Made by a program: the position numbers and the translations under genes
Assembly: GCF_900107155.1 (NCBI RefSeq)
Contig: NZ_FNOX01000010.1
Span: 248,001 to 312,000 of the forward strand
Source: Pseudomonas salomonii
Lineage (GTDB): Bacteria; Pseudomonadota; Gammaproteobacteria; Pseudomonadales; Pseudomonadaceae
Length of the DNA stretch: 64,000 bases
Reading direction: 5' to 3'
The notes under the pieces: generated by a model
Told to the model about the DNA's origin: nothing
The model's database searches: none
Seen by the model: the letters and a program-made list of their open reading frames with translations, nothing else
Shown: positions 18,601-27,482 of the stretch, in pieces
How the letters are laid out: the number at the start of each line of letters is the position of its first letter
Numbering within the stretch: the stretch's first letter is position 1

Positions 18601-21600
18601 CGACCGGTGACCTGACCATCCGCGACCGCGACACAGCGCAGCGTCGCCAGTCGGTGAACAACCTCGACGGTACGCTGATTGCCGGCAAGCTGCTGTCGCT
18701 CAACGCGGCCTATTACAGCGGCACGGGCCGGGCCCTGAGCTTGGGCGACATCAAGTTCAGGGTGCAGAGCGGCCTTGATCTGAGCGGGCAGATTCAAGCC
18801 AACAACGGCGTTGATCTGAGCACCGCCGGAGCGCTCAACAACACCGGGCGTTTGCTGGCGGGCAAGTCCCTGCTGGTCAGCGCGCAGACGCTCGACAACA
18901 GCGCCAACGCCGAAATCAGCGCGGGCCAGGTTCGTCTGAACGTCGCTGACACCCTGACCAACCGCGGGCTGATCGACGGCCAGCAAGTCCGCGTGCAGGC
19001 AGCGACGCTCAATAACCTCGGCACCGCGCGCCTGTATGGCGACCAACTGGCGATAGCCACCTCGACGTTGAACAACCTCGATGAAAATGGCACCGCAGCG
19101 ACGATAGCAGCCCGTGAATCACTGAATATCGGCACCGCAACCCTGAATAACCGCGAGCAATCGCTGGTCTTCAGTGCTGGCGATCTCGCCATTGGCGGGA
19201 CCTTGAGCACGCTCGACACCGCCGAGGGTCGCGCCCAATTGCTGACCAATGCCAGCGCGACCCTCGAAGCGCTTGGCGATCTGTCATTGAACGTACAAAG
19301 CGTGCGCAACACCAACGAACATTTCAGCACGCGCGATGTTGAGGTCAGTCGAACGCCTGAGCAGGAATTTCAACTCACCGGCTCGACCAACCGCTACCAA
19401 GCCAACGAGATTTCCCTGCGCCACGATGAGGTGAATTACCTGGTCACCCCCGAGGGCCAGCGTGACAACTGGAACCGCTACGACTACACCCGCGTCGTCA
19501 ACGAAACCCAGATCGCCACCTCGGCCCCGGCGCAGATCCTGTCTGGCGGGACAATGCAGATCAGCGCCGGCGACGTGCTCAACGACAAGAGCCGCATCAT
19601 CGCCGGAGGACTATTGCAGGCAGACGTCACCAGCCTGACCAACACCGAAGTGTCGGGCCAGCGCACCACCGTCGACAGCGGCAGCGTCACCAATTTCTAC
19701 CGTATCCAGCGCAAGGGCCGCGACCGGCAAGGCGCGAACACCGCAGCCTATACCCCTGCCCCGCTGATTCAGGATATTTCCCTGCAGCCTACCGTCTTCG
19801 CGCAGAACACAGCGGTCAGCGGCACGGGCACCCAGATCAGCGCACGCGGGACTCAGGCCGTCGGCCAGCAGATCGCTTCCACCGGTACGGTCAGCGCTCC
19901 GGCCGCCCGTACCTTTCAAGTAGCTCCGATCGTTCAGGTTGCAGCGCAGACCACCCAGAACGCACAAGGCGTGGCCGAGCAAATTCGCACCGGGGGGCCG
20001 TCCCTGGAATTGCCGAATAACAGCCTGTTCACCACCCATCCGCAGACCACCAGCAATTACCTGGTCGAAACAGATCCGCGTTTCGCCAGCTATCGCACCT
20101 GGCTGTCTTCGGATTACATGCTGGAGCGCTTGCAAGTCGACCCTGCGCTCACCCAGCAGCGTCTCGGCGATGGCTTCTATGAGCAAAAACTGATTCGCGA
20201 ACAGGTTGCACAACTGACGGGGCGACGCTTTCTCGACGGCTACGCCAACGACGAAGCGCAGTACCGGGCGCTGATCGACAATGCCGTCACCCTTGCCAAT
20301 CAATGGCAACTGGTGCCGGGCATCGAGTTGTCCCCCGAGCAGATGGCGCAACTGACCAGCGATATCGTCTGGCTGGTACAGAAAAAAGTCACCCTCGCCA
20401 GCGGCGAAACCCGCAACGTGCTGGTGCCGCAGGTCTACGTGCGCGTGCAGGAAAGCGACCTTAACGGCTCTGGCTCGCTGATTGCCGGGCAACGCCTGAA
20501 CCTGAACATTGCCGGTGATCTGGTCAACAGCGGCAGCCTGGCCGGGCGCAGCGTGATGGCGATTACCGCGCAGAACATCGAAAACCTCGGCGGCCGCATC
20601 CAGGCCGACAAGGTCTCGCTGACGGCACGGGAAAACCTCGACAACCTCGGCGGCCTGATCGGCGCGACAGACAGCCTCGCCATCAACGCCGGGCGAAACG
20701 TCAACGTCGTGTCCAGCAGTCGTGACAGCAGCAGTGCCCAAGGCACCCGCACCAACCTGTCACGGGTGGCCGGGCTGTTCGTCAGCGGCGCTGGCGGCAC
20801 CCTCGACGTCAGCGCAGGCAAGGACCTCAACCTGACCGGCGCCCAAGTGGTCAACGCCGGCACAGGTGGTAGCACATCGCTCAAGGCAGGCAACACCATC
20901 AACCTGGCGACGGTCGGCGAGGCCCATCAGCAATCGGTGAGCTGGAACAGCAGCAACTGGCGCAAGGACGCAAGCCAGACAGAAGTCGGCTCAACCGTTC
21001 AGGGCCAGGGCGATGTTCGCTTGAGCGCCGGGCAGGACCTCAATGCGCGGGGCGCGAGCGTCACCAGTCAGCAAGGCGCGGTCATTGCCAACGCCGGGCG
21101 CGACGTTAACCTGACGGCTGCGCAAAACAACCAATTCGCTGATGAAGCACACAAGTTCAAAGGCAGCAACGGCTTGTTCTCAAGCAAGACCACCACCACA
21201 CGCGACACCGTCAACCAAATCCAGGCGCAAGGCTCAACACTCAGTGGCGAACAGACCTACGTTCAGGCTGGCCGCGACATCAACGTGAACGGCAGCAACG
21301 TGGTGTCCACCACCCAGACCATTCTGGCGGCAGACAACAACATCAACATCGAAGCGGCGACCGAGAGCAGCAGCGAACGTCACGACAAGTCGGTGAAGAC
21401 AAGCGGCCTGTTCAGCGGCGGCGGTATCGCGGTCACCCTCGGCACACAGCAGCAGAGCGTCAAAGACCTCACCCTCCGTCAGACGGCGGCGGCCAGTACC
21501 GTGGGCTCGACCAGTGGCAATGTGCTGATCGATGCGGGTAAAGGCTATCGCCAAGTGGGCAGCCACGTCTCTGCGCCCGAGGGCAACGTCGACATCACCG

Positions 21601-24600
21601 GGCAGACCGTCGACATCGTCGAGGCACGCAACACCAGCAAGCGCGAACGTGAAACCCTGTTCAAACAGACCGGGTTCACGCTGACGGTGACAAACCCTGT
21701 CATCAGTGCAATCCAGACCACCCAGCAGATGAAGCAGGCATCGGAGAAAACCGATGACGGGCGCATGAAGGCGCTGGCAGCGGCCACGGTCCTGCTGGCC
21801 GGTAACAACGCCGCTACGGCGGTGGCAATGGACCCTGGCGCGGCAGGCGGTATCAACATCAGCCTGTCGCTGGGCACCAAGAAGAACGAAAGCAAAACCA
21901 CCCAGACCAGCGACAGCGCCGCCGGTTCGACCATCACCGCCGGTCAAGATGTGCGCCTGCGCGCGACCGGCGCAGGTGCAGACAGCAACATCACGGTCCA
22001 AGGCAGCCAGATCAAGGCTGGGCGTGACGCCAGCCTGATGGCCGACGGCGACATCAACCTGCTCGCCGCCAACAACACCAGCCAGCAAAACACCGACAGC
22101 AAGGGCAGCAGCGCCAGCATCGGTATCGGCCTTTCGCTGGGCGGTAGCAGAAACGGCTTTACCCTGGACCTGGGTGCCACCGGAAACCGGGGCCAGGCCG
22201 ACGGCGACGAGCTGACCCATACCAATACCAAAGTGGAGGCTGGCAACCAGTTGCTGCTGTCATCCGGCGGCGACACGCAGCTTAAGGGGGCGGTGGCCAG
22301 TGGCAAAAAAGTCATCGCCGACGTCGGCGGCGATCTTAATATCGAAAGCCTGCAAGACACCAACACGTACAAAGTCGATGAAAAGAGCCTGGGCATCGGC
22401 ATCAGTCTTTGTATTCCACCGTTCTGCTACGGCATGAGCTCGATAAGCGGTGCCAGCGCAAACTTTGGCGCAACCAACATCGACTCCAACTATGCCAGCG
22501 TCACCGAACAATCGGGCATCAAGGCCGGTGATGACGGTTTCGACATCAACGTGCGGGGCAACACCGATTTGGTCGGCGGCGTGATCGCCAGCAGTGACAA
22601 GGCCGTGCAGGACGGCAAAAACAGCCTGGTCACATCCAGCCTCACCAGCCGCGACATCAAGAACAAGGCGGATTACGACGCCAATACCGTCAGCCTGGGC
22701 GGCGGCTACAACGAAGTCGGCAAGGACCAGAAGGGCAACGCGCAGACTGGCGGCAAGGTTAACCCGGGCACCGACCTGGCCAAAAACGAGAACAAGATCG
22801 GCGCCAATATGCCGATCGCCATCAGCGCCAGCGACAAGGCAAGCAGCGTGACACGCAGCGGCATCAGTGGCGGTGCCGTCGTCATTACCGACGACGCCGA
22901 GCAGCAGAAACGCACCGGCCAGACCGCTGAACAAACCGTCGCCAGCCTCAACCGTGATGTGTCCAGTGATCGCGATGGCAGCAACTCGCTCAAACCGATC
23001 TTCGACGAAGATGAAATCCGCGCCGGTTTTGAGATCGTCAGCGCATTCTCCAACGAAGCCAGTACCTTCCTTGCGAACAAAGCCAGGGAAGCGGACCTCA
23101 AACGCCAACAGGCAAAAGAGCTGCAGTCAAAAGCAGACAATCGTGACACGCCAATGAGTGACGCTGCGCGCCTGCAACTGCAGCTCCAGGCGCGGGAGTA
23201 CTCGGCACAGGCCAACGCGATCTCCGAAAACTGGGGCGCAGGCGGCACCTATCGCCAGATCACCACCGCCCTGATCGGTGCTGCAGGCGGCAATATCAGC
23301 GCGGGCAACGCTGCCTTCGTGCAAGGCCTGGTGGTCAATTATGTGCAGCAACGGGGTGCCGGCTACATCGGCGACCTGGTGGCCAAAGGCGAGCTCACCG
23401 AAGGCTCGCCACTGCACGCGGCACTGCACGGCATCGTCGCCTGCGCCGGTGCCGCCGCCAGCAGTCAAAGTTGCGGCAGCGGCGCGGCAGGCGCGGCGGC
23501 ATCAAGCCTGCTCACCGGCCTGTTCTCACAAACCAGCCCCGACGAAAGCGAAGAACAACGCGAAGCCAAACGCAACCTGATCGTCAGCCTGGTGACCGGC
23601 CTGGCAGCGACCAGCGCCTCCATCGACCCGACCACCGCCAATACCGCGGCGGGTGCGGCGGTGGATAACAACTGGCTGGCGACACAGCAGATCGTGCAGT
23701 TCAAGAAGGAATACGACGAAGCAAAAGGCCTGATTGCCGCTGGCAAAGTCGTTGCCAAATGGTCTTACATCAGCGGCCGGCAGGATGTTCTGACCCAGTT
23801 CGGCATCGGCAAGGGGTTGGCCCAGTCAGGCTGGAATGACGTCACGGGCCTCGCCGAATTTGTTGCGCACCCCATCGAAGGGCTTACCGGCCTTGGCCAA
23901 CTGATTAATAACCCGGAGGCCAGAAAGCAGTTTGGCGACAGCGTCGTCAACGAACTCAACGTCAAGATAGAAACGATCAAGACCGCGCTGGAAGTCGGCG
24001 GCGACGAAAACGCCGAAGCCTTGGGCAAGGCCATCGGCGAAATCGCCTGGCAGGTCGGCAGCATTGCAACGGGGGTGGGCGGGGCTGCGAAAGGTGGCGT
24101 GGCCCTGGCCAAGGCAGGGATCAAGGTTGGAGCGCAGCAGCTTGAAAAGATGGCTGAGGTGGCGAGCCTCGCCAAATTCGACAAGCTTGTAGCACGCGGC
24201 GGGCAGTTCAACCCTAACGGCACCCCGCTGATGGACTTCCGCGCCATGACCAACGCGCAGAAGAGCATCGTCGGGGACATCATGGGTGGAGAGCAAATCA
24301 AGACGTTGGTGCCCGGCGCTGAAAAAATTGGCCGGGCTCCCGATATTGGCCAGACAGGCATTGACGATTTGTACAAGGTAGATAAGCCTGGTGTCGACTA
24401 CCTGATTGTTGAGTACAAATTTGGCTCGTCCAAGCTGAAGCCCACCCGAGATGGGCTGCAGATGAGTGATGATTGGTTACAAGGTAGCTCTACTAACTAC
24501 AATCGGATTCTGGAGTCTGTCAACGGTAATGAAAAAGCTGCTGATAGCATCAACAAAGCACTACAGGCAGGCCGTGTCGAAAAATGGCTAGTCCATACAG

Positions 24601-24701
24601 ACCCGTTTGGAAATGTCACTGTCGGCGTCCTGGAAAAAAATGGAAAATTTGTAGCTGATCCAGTTGCCACATCAAAACTATTAGGAAGGGCCGCTAAATG
24701 A
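15603..24701 (+). CDS. cdiA: CdiA/FhaB-family contact-dependent inhibition exoprotein with PoNe-like nuclease tip
   Basis: A 3032-residue two-partner secretion exoprotein. Residues 1-24 (MNKHLYRIVFNKARG) are an extended signal peptide region; a hydrophobic signal core ends at AWA71. The TPS secretion domain spans about 73-330 (NPAGITCDGCGFIN). FHA-type repeats (LDNRSG, LNNQTG and similar) run to about 1150. A non-repetitive middle at about 1240-1620 includes YLVETDPRFASYRTWLSSDY, and a second FHA repeat set runs to about 2300. A pretoxin region (about 2540-2690) ends in VDNN (2687-2690), a variant of the usual VENN boundary. The C-terminal 342 residues end in a PD-(D/E)xK nuclease: GIDD (Asp2921/2922), then IVEYK (Glu2937, Lys2939) and QMSDDWL. 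This pattern and the adjacent PoNi-like gene indicate a PoNe-type DNase. The last 300 bp are visibly AT-richer than the rest. The stop overlaps the next start (ATGA). Confidence 0.93.
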   Translation: MNKHLYRIVFNKARGLLMVVAENVTSQVKAPGTRVSLTTASAGCTATLGPMRFALMIALGLVSWSAVPAWATGTIVADPAAAASQRPTVIQSANGTPQVNIQAPSAAGVSRNTYNQFDVDPRGVILNNSGANTQTQLGGWIEGNAAMAKGSARVILNEVNASNPSQLRGYVEVAGQRAQVVIANPAGITCDGCGFINANRATLSTGQVQLENGSISGYTVNGGTLNIQGKGLDSRDADYTDLIARTVQVNAGIWANDLKVTAGRNQVNADNTQAKPQAGADGDKPAVGIDVAQLGGMYAGKIVLVGTESGVGMRNAGQIGAMAGEVVVSADGKLHNMGTISGTTATRITATSVDNSGSLYAKGDLNLTSSGDIDNSGTIASQNQTTLSANSIRSTQGSSLAAGAGVDGKLGSSGNLAVRATHVKAQGQNLAAGDVSIQADDLDLSGSQTQGRNVTLTANNGDSNLSGSRVDASQTLAANATKTLRTDSASVNADNLQLNASDLSNVGGELVQTGVADTSINATATLDNRSGRIASNATSTLISAGRIDNGSGSIEHAGKGSLGIQANHLGSTKGSIASNGSVSIKADDVVLDEGLAQGQQLTLQARTLSNQYGRILQTGLEPLQINVSEQFNNQNGQVSSPGAVAINVGTLNNQHGKVVATDGGLLTVTASDLIDNSGGTLAASGGAELSGARLENAQGTLSAGSTLQARFGQLNNIGGTLASTQRMAIIAGQFNNTHGVLGSVQSGLSVNVTDGALNNDAGRLEAQGDIAVAAQGVNNHSGVISGLALDLNSNGNLFDNSDGTLDARATLDLRSGELRNAAGLIQSAGKLFIDTANQALNNLDSGTTKGISGQDAVEIRSASVNNSTGFLSTKGNLLLTASDVVNTNGGQIIGEKTVHVDGARLDNRGGQLQSLGDVELALGQALINQGGLVRSAGALNLSTDVLDNSATQGTNLGLEGRSMNLAVNTLNNQTGAVRTDEGLLLGVSQTLNNQSGLISSTGDLTIRDRDTAQRRQSVNNLDGTLIAGKLLSLNAAYYSGTGRALSLGDIKFRVQSGLDLSGQIQANNGVDLSTAGALNNTGRLLAGKSLLVSAQTLDNSANAEISAGQVRLNVADTLTNRGLIDGQQVRVQAATLNNLGTARLYGDQLAIATSTLNNLDENGTAATIAARESLNIGTATLNNREQSLVFSAGDLAIGGTLSTLDTAEGRAQLLTNASATLEALGDLSLNVQSVRNTNEHFSTRDVEVSRTPEQEFQLTGSTNRYQANEISLRHDEVNYLVTPEGQRDNWNRYDYTRVVNETQIATSAPAQILSGGTMQISAGDVLNDKSRIIAGGLLQADVTSLTNTEVSGQRTTVDSGSVTNFYRIQRKGRDRQGANTAAYTPAPLIQDISLQPTVFAQNTAVSGTGTQISARGTQAVGQQIASTGTVSAPAARTFQVAPIVQVAAQTTQNAQGVAEQIRTGGPSLELPNNSLFTTHPQTTSNYLVETDPRFASYRTWLSSDYMLERLQVDPALTQQRLGDGFYEQKLIREQVAQLTGRRFLDGYANDEAQYRALIDNAVTLANQWQLVPGIELSPEQMAQLTSDIVWLVQKKVTLASGETRNVLVPQVYVRVQESDLNGSGSLIAGQRLNLNIAGDLVNSGSLAGRSVMAITAQNIENLGGRIQADKVSLTARENLDNLGGLIGATDSLAINAGRNVNVVSSSRDSSSAQGTRTNLSRVAGLFVSGAGGTLDVSAGKDLNLTGAQVVNAGTGGSTSLKAGNTINLATVGEAHQQSVSWNSSNWRKDASQTEVGSTVQGQGDVRLSAGQDLNARGASVTSQQGAVIANAGRDVNLTAAQNNQFADEAHKFKGSNGLFSSKTTTTRDTVNQIQAQGSTLSGEQTYVQAGRDINVNGSNVVSTTQTILAADNNINIEAATESSSERHDKSVKTSGLFSGGGIAVTLGTQQQSVKDLTLRQTAAASTVGSTSGNVLIDAGKGYRQVGSHVSAPEGNVDITGQTVDIVEARNTSKRERETLFKQTGFTLTVTNPVISAIQTTQQMKQASEKTDDGRMKALAAATVLLAGNNAATAVAMDPGAAGGINISLSLGTKKNESKTTQTSDSAAGSTITAGQDVRLRATGAGADSNITVQGSQIKAGRDASLMADGDINLLAANNTSQQNTDSKGSSASIGIGLSLGGSRNGFTLDLGATGNRGQADGDELTHTNTKVEAGNQLLLSSGGDTQLKGAVASGKKVIADVGGDLNIESLQDTNTYKVDEKSLGIGISLCIPPFCYGMSSISGASANFGATNIDSNYASVTEQSGIKAGDDGFDINVRGNTDLVGGVIASSDKAVQDGKNSLVTSSLTSRDIKNKADYDANTVSLGGGYNEVGKDQKGNAQTGGKVNPGTDLAKNENKIGANMPIAISASDKASSVTRSGISGGAVVITDDAEQQKRTGQTAEQTVASLNRDVSSDRDGSNSLKPIFDEDEIRAGFEIVSAFSNEASTFLANKAREADLKRQQAKELQSKADNRDTPMSDAARLQLQLQAREYSAQANAISENWGAGGTYRQITTALIGAAGGNISAGNAAFVQGLVVNYVQQRGAGYIGDLVAKGELTEGSPLHAALHGIVACAGAAASSQSCGSGAAGAAASSLLTGLFSQTSPDESEEQREAKRNLIVSLVTGLAATSASIDPTTANTAAGAAVDNNWLATQQIVQFKKEYDEAKGLIAAGKVVAKWSYISGRQDVLTQFGIGKGLAQSGWNDVTGLAEFVAHPIEGLTGLGQLINNPEARKQFGDSVVNELNVKIETIKTALEVGGDENAEALGKAIGEIAWQVGSIATGVGGAAKGGVALAKAGIKVGAQQLEKMAEVASLAKFDKLVARGGQFNPNGTPLMDFRAMTNAQKSIVGDIMGGEQIKTLVPGAEKIGRAPDIGQTGIDDLYKVDKPGVDYLIVEYKFGSSKLKPTRDGLQMSDDWLQGSSTNYNRILESVNGNEKAADSINKALQAGRVEKWLVHTDPFGNVTVGVLEKNGKFVADPVATSKLLGRAAK

Positions 24702-25603
24702 TTCGCGCACCATTAGGGGAAATAAGCTACTGGTCTGAGTGGATTGAGTACAACGACGATTACATAAAAAAAGAATCTGTAGCCGCTGATAACAACTCAG
24801 GTGATCAGAATTACGCGCCCCAATTCCAATTTACACTTGCTCAGAAACACTGGCACCAAATTCTGCGCAAATACTCAGCCGGATGCCCAATTACTGACTT
24901 GGCGCATTATTTCCCCGGTCTGTTAGATGCTTGGGAAGAAGCTGAGCGGCTCGGAGCAGCAGTGTGGACTGCAGAGCAGCAATTCACCCGGCACCACTGG
25001 CGCGTCAACTACGACCACTACATCGTTTGCTTCTGGTTGGTCGGCTTGGCACTCGCACTCGACATTCCAGACGAGCAATGGCATCGCTTGCTGGCCTTGA
25101 TCGGCAATGATGGCGAAGACGTACTTCTTGATCGGATCATTGCCAGCCGCAGCCCAGACCGCAAGATAGGAGCCGTGCTTCTATATCCCAAACCCTATGG
25201 TCGTTTGTTGAAGGCAGTAAATGCGCCCTCAGATTCTCAGGCACCGTTGCTCAAAGCCTTTGTCGAGCACTGGTATCTGGAAGTGCGCACTGGCGCGAAA
25301 TCCGGATCAGACCCGCAAGCGGTCAGCTATCGGCATCCTTATTGGTATACCTATGGCGACCAGAACTTTGAAGGCGGGGCTTATTTTGGTCGTTGGTGTG
25401 TAGAAGCCGTAGCTGCCGTGAAGGCGTTTGGAATGGATGACTCGCCATGTCTAGGTCAAGAGCATTATCCGGGAGACCTTTTGAGACCTGATGGCCCTGG
25501 CACTCACCCGGCAAGAGAGACAACAGAGCCACATCCACCGTTGGCTTCAGCAAAGAAAGCCGGCTTTTGGGCCCGAATTTTCACCCGGTCCAGTGATAGA
25601 TAA
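24698..25603 (+). CDS. cdiI: PoNi-like immunity protein (DUF1910/DUF1911), CdiI
   Basis: A 301-residue protein with the two-domain layout of PoNi immunity proteins: a helical DUF1910-like part (about 10-115; YWSEWIEYNDDYIKKE and DLAHYFPGLLDAWEEAE) and a DUF1911-like part (about 125-260; HRLLALIGNDGEDVLLDRII, LLYPKPYGRLL, YFGRWCVEAVAAVKAFGMDD). The tail (about 262-301) is Pro/Ala rich. It starts inside the CdiA stop codon (ATGA overlap), typical of a translationally coupled immunity gene. The first 250 bp are AT-rich like the toxin tip, so the two probably moved together. It should neutralise the nuclease tip of the adjoining CdiA; the specific pairing is inferred from position and family. Confidence 0.88.
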   Translation: MIRAPLGEISYWSEWIEYNDDYIKKESVAADNNSGDQNYAPQFQFTLAQKHWHQILRKYSAGCPITDLAHYFPGLLDAWEEAERLGAAVWTAEQQFTRHHWRVNYDHYIVCFWLVGLALALDIPDEQWHRLLALIGNDGEDVLLDRIIASRSPDRKIGAVLLYPKPYGRLLKAVNAPSDSQAPLLKAFVEHWYLEVRTGAKSGSDPQAVSYRHPYWYTYGDQNFEGGAYFGRWCVEAVAAVKAFGMDDSPCLGQEHYPGDLLRPDGPGTHPARETTEPHPPLASAKKAGFWARIFTRSSDR

Positions 25604-25774
25604 GCGCCAGTGTGATCAAGCAAGACACGGCTATCGCAAGGCACGCACCCGCCGAGAAGTGCCAACGTCGATGCCGTAGATGGGAGGAATAAAGTGCTTT
25701 GAACCTGGTTTGATTCACCGACAGATGAATGCCTTCAAAGCTTTCACGTCAGCAAGAATAAGCCCTTATCGCGG

Positions 25775-25811
25775 GCATGAAAAAACCGGCAAAAGCCGGT
25801 TTTTTTCATGC
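25775..25811. terminator. Bidirectional terminator between cdiI and guaA
   Basis: GCATGAAAAAACCGGC, AAAA loop, then GCCGGTTTTTTTCATGC. The A-run and T-run flank a CCGGC/GCCGG stem, so it can stop both the CDI operon and guaBA, which converge here. The preceding 25604-25774 holds nothing I can identify. Confidence 0.92.
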
Positions 25812-25823
25812 CTCGCTGTGGGC

Positions 25824-27401
25824 TCACTCCCACTCAATCGTCGCCGGCGGCTTGCTCGACACGTCATAAGTAACGCGCGAAATGCCTTCGATTTCATTGA
25901 TGATACGGCCGCTGACCGTCTCCAGCAGCTCGTACGGCAGGTGTGCCCAACGCGCGGTCATGAAGTCGATGGTCTCTACGGCACGCAGCGCAACAACCCA
26001 CGCATAACGACGGCCATCACCGACAACGCCAACCGATTTCACCGGCTGGAACACCACGAACGCCTGGCTAACTTTGTGGTACCAGTCGGCCTTGCGCAGT
26101 TCTTCGATGAAGATGTGGTCGGCGCGACGCAGCAGGTCGGCGTATTCCTTCTTCACTTCACCGAGGATGCGCACGCCCAGGCCCGGGCCCGGGAATGGGT
26201 GACGGTAGACCATGTCGTACGGCAGGCCGAGTTCCAGGCCCAGACGTCGGACTTCGTCCTTGAACAGTTCGCGCAGTGGTTCTACCAGTTTGAGGTTCAT
26301 CTCCTCCGGCAGGCCACCCACGTTGTGGTGGGACTTGATCACGTGGGCCTTGCCGCTCTTGGCGCCAGCCGACTCGATCACGTCAGGGTAGATGGTGCCC
26401 TGGGCGAGGTACTTGATGTTGTCCAGTTTGTTGGACTGGGCATCGAACACGTCGATGAAGGTGCGGCCGATGATCTTGCGCTTTTTCTCTGGGTCGCTTT
26501 CGCCCGCCAGGTTGTTGAGGAACTGGTCCTCGGCGTTGGCGCGGATCACTTTGACGCCCATGTTCTCGGCGAACATGGCCATCACTTGCTCGCCTTCGTG
26601 CAGACGCAGCAGGCCGTTGTCGACGAACACGCACGTCAGCTGGTCGCCGATGGCTTTGTGCAGCAGCGCGGCAACCACGGAGGAGTCAACGCCGCCGGAC
26701 AGGCCGAGCAATACGTTGTCAGTACCCACCTGGGCACGCACGTTGGCGATGGCGTCTTCAGCAATTTTCGACGGGGTCCACAGGGCTTCGCACTGGCAGA
26801 TGTCGAGGATGAAGCGCGACAGGATGCGGCCACCTTGCTTGGTGTGGGTCACTTCCGGGTGGAACTGCACGCCGTAGTAGCCGCGCTCGTCGTTGAACAT
26901 GCCGGCGATCGGGCAGCTCGGGGTGCTGGCCAGGATGTGGAAGTCTTCCGGCATCTTGGTGACCTTGTCACCGTGGCTCATCCACACGTCGAGGCCGAAC
27001 AGGCCGTCGGCGTCGATGTGGTCTTCGATGCCGTCCAGCAGGCGGCTCTTGCCGACCACGTCGACACGGGCATAACCGAATTCACGCAGTTCGGAACCTT
27101 CAACCTTGCCGCCCAGTTGCTCGGCCATGGTCTGCATGCCGTAGCAGATACCGAAGACGGGCACGCCCAGGTCGAATACGGCTTGCGGGCAACGCGGGCT
27201 GTTGGCTTCGTGCACGGACTCGGGGCCACCGGCAAGGATGACGCCTTTAGGGGCGAATTCGCGGATCGCTTCGTCATCCATGTCGAACGGGTGCAGTTCG
27301 CAGTACACGCCGATTTCACGCACGCGGCGGGCGATCAGCTGGGTGTACTGGGAACCGAAGTCGAGGATCAGGATGCGGTGGGCGTGAATGTCGAGGGCCA
27401 T
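25824..27401 (-). CDS. guaA: GMP synthase (glutamine-hydrolysing)
   Basis: A 525-residue enzyme that aminates XMP to GMP using glutamine and ATP. Residues about 8-200 are the class I glutamine amidotransferase (VFGICYGMQTMAEQLGG with the nucleophile Cys, and VQFHPEVTHT), then the ATP pyrophosphatase domain (LLGLSGGVDSSVVAALLH P-loop) and the C-terminal dimerisation domain ending PPATIEWE. Length matches the family. It lies 81 bp after guaB in the same direction; that gap has a GGGGCTG/CAGCCCC hairpin (about 27438-27457) without a T-run, so read-through is expected. Confidence 0.98.
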   Translation of the reverse strand: MALDIHAHRILILDFGSQYTQLIARRVREIGVYCELHPFDMDDEAIREFAPKGVILAGGPESVHEANSPRCPQAVFDLGVPVFGICYGMQTMAEQLGGKVEGSELREFGYARVDVVGKSRLLDGIEDHIDADGLFGLDVWMSHGDKVTKMPEDFHILASTPSCPIAGMFNDERGYYGVQFHPEVTHTKQGGRILSRFILDICQCEALWTPSKIAEDAIANVRAQVGTDNVLLGLSGGVDSSVVAALLHKAIGDQLTCVFVDNGLLRLHEGEQVMAMFAENMGVKVIRANAEDQFLNNLAGESDPEKKRKIIGRTFIDVFDAQSNKLDNIKYLAQGTIYPDVIESAGAKSGKAHVIKSHHNVGGLPEEMNLKLVEPLRELFKDEVRRLGLELGLPYDMVYRHPFPGPGLGVRILGEVKKEYADLLRRADHIFIEELRKADWYHKVSQAFVVFQPVKSVGVVGDGRRYAWVVALRAVETIDFMTARWAHLPYELLETVSGRIINEIEGISRVTYDVSSKPPATIEWE

Positions 27402-27482
27402 GAAGTCAGTCTCGTCTAATGAATCAGAAACAACTCGGGGCTGAAAGAACAGCCCCGGTTACTTAACGTTTTGCTGGAAGCC

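Noticed and set aside
17973..19046. Minus-strand frames inside the exoprotein gene
   Set aside because: Repetitive mirror of FHA repeats; Ala/Val/Gln-rich with no start signals.
15603..24701. FHA repeats as a CRISPR-like or tandem DNA repeat
   Set aside because: The periodicity is at protein level (about 20 residues) with diverged nucleotide sequence.
23661..25603. Type VI secretion origin of the PoNe/PoNi pair
   Set aside because: The nuclease is the end of a single open frame with ESPR, TPS domain and FHA repeats, with its own TpsB; no VgrG, PAAR or Hcp is nearby.
25680..27419. Long plus-strand frame of 579 codons
   Set aside because: It is antisense to guaA, made by high-GC third-position bias, with histidine/glutamine-rich low-information sequence and no family likeness.
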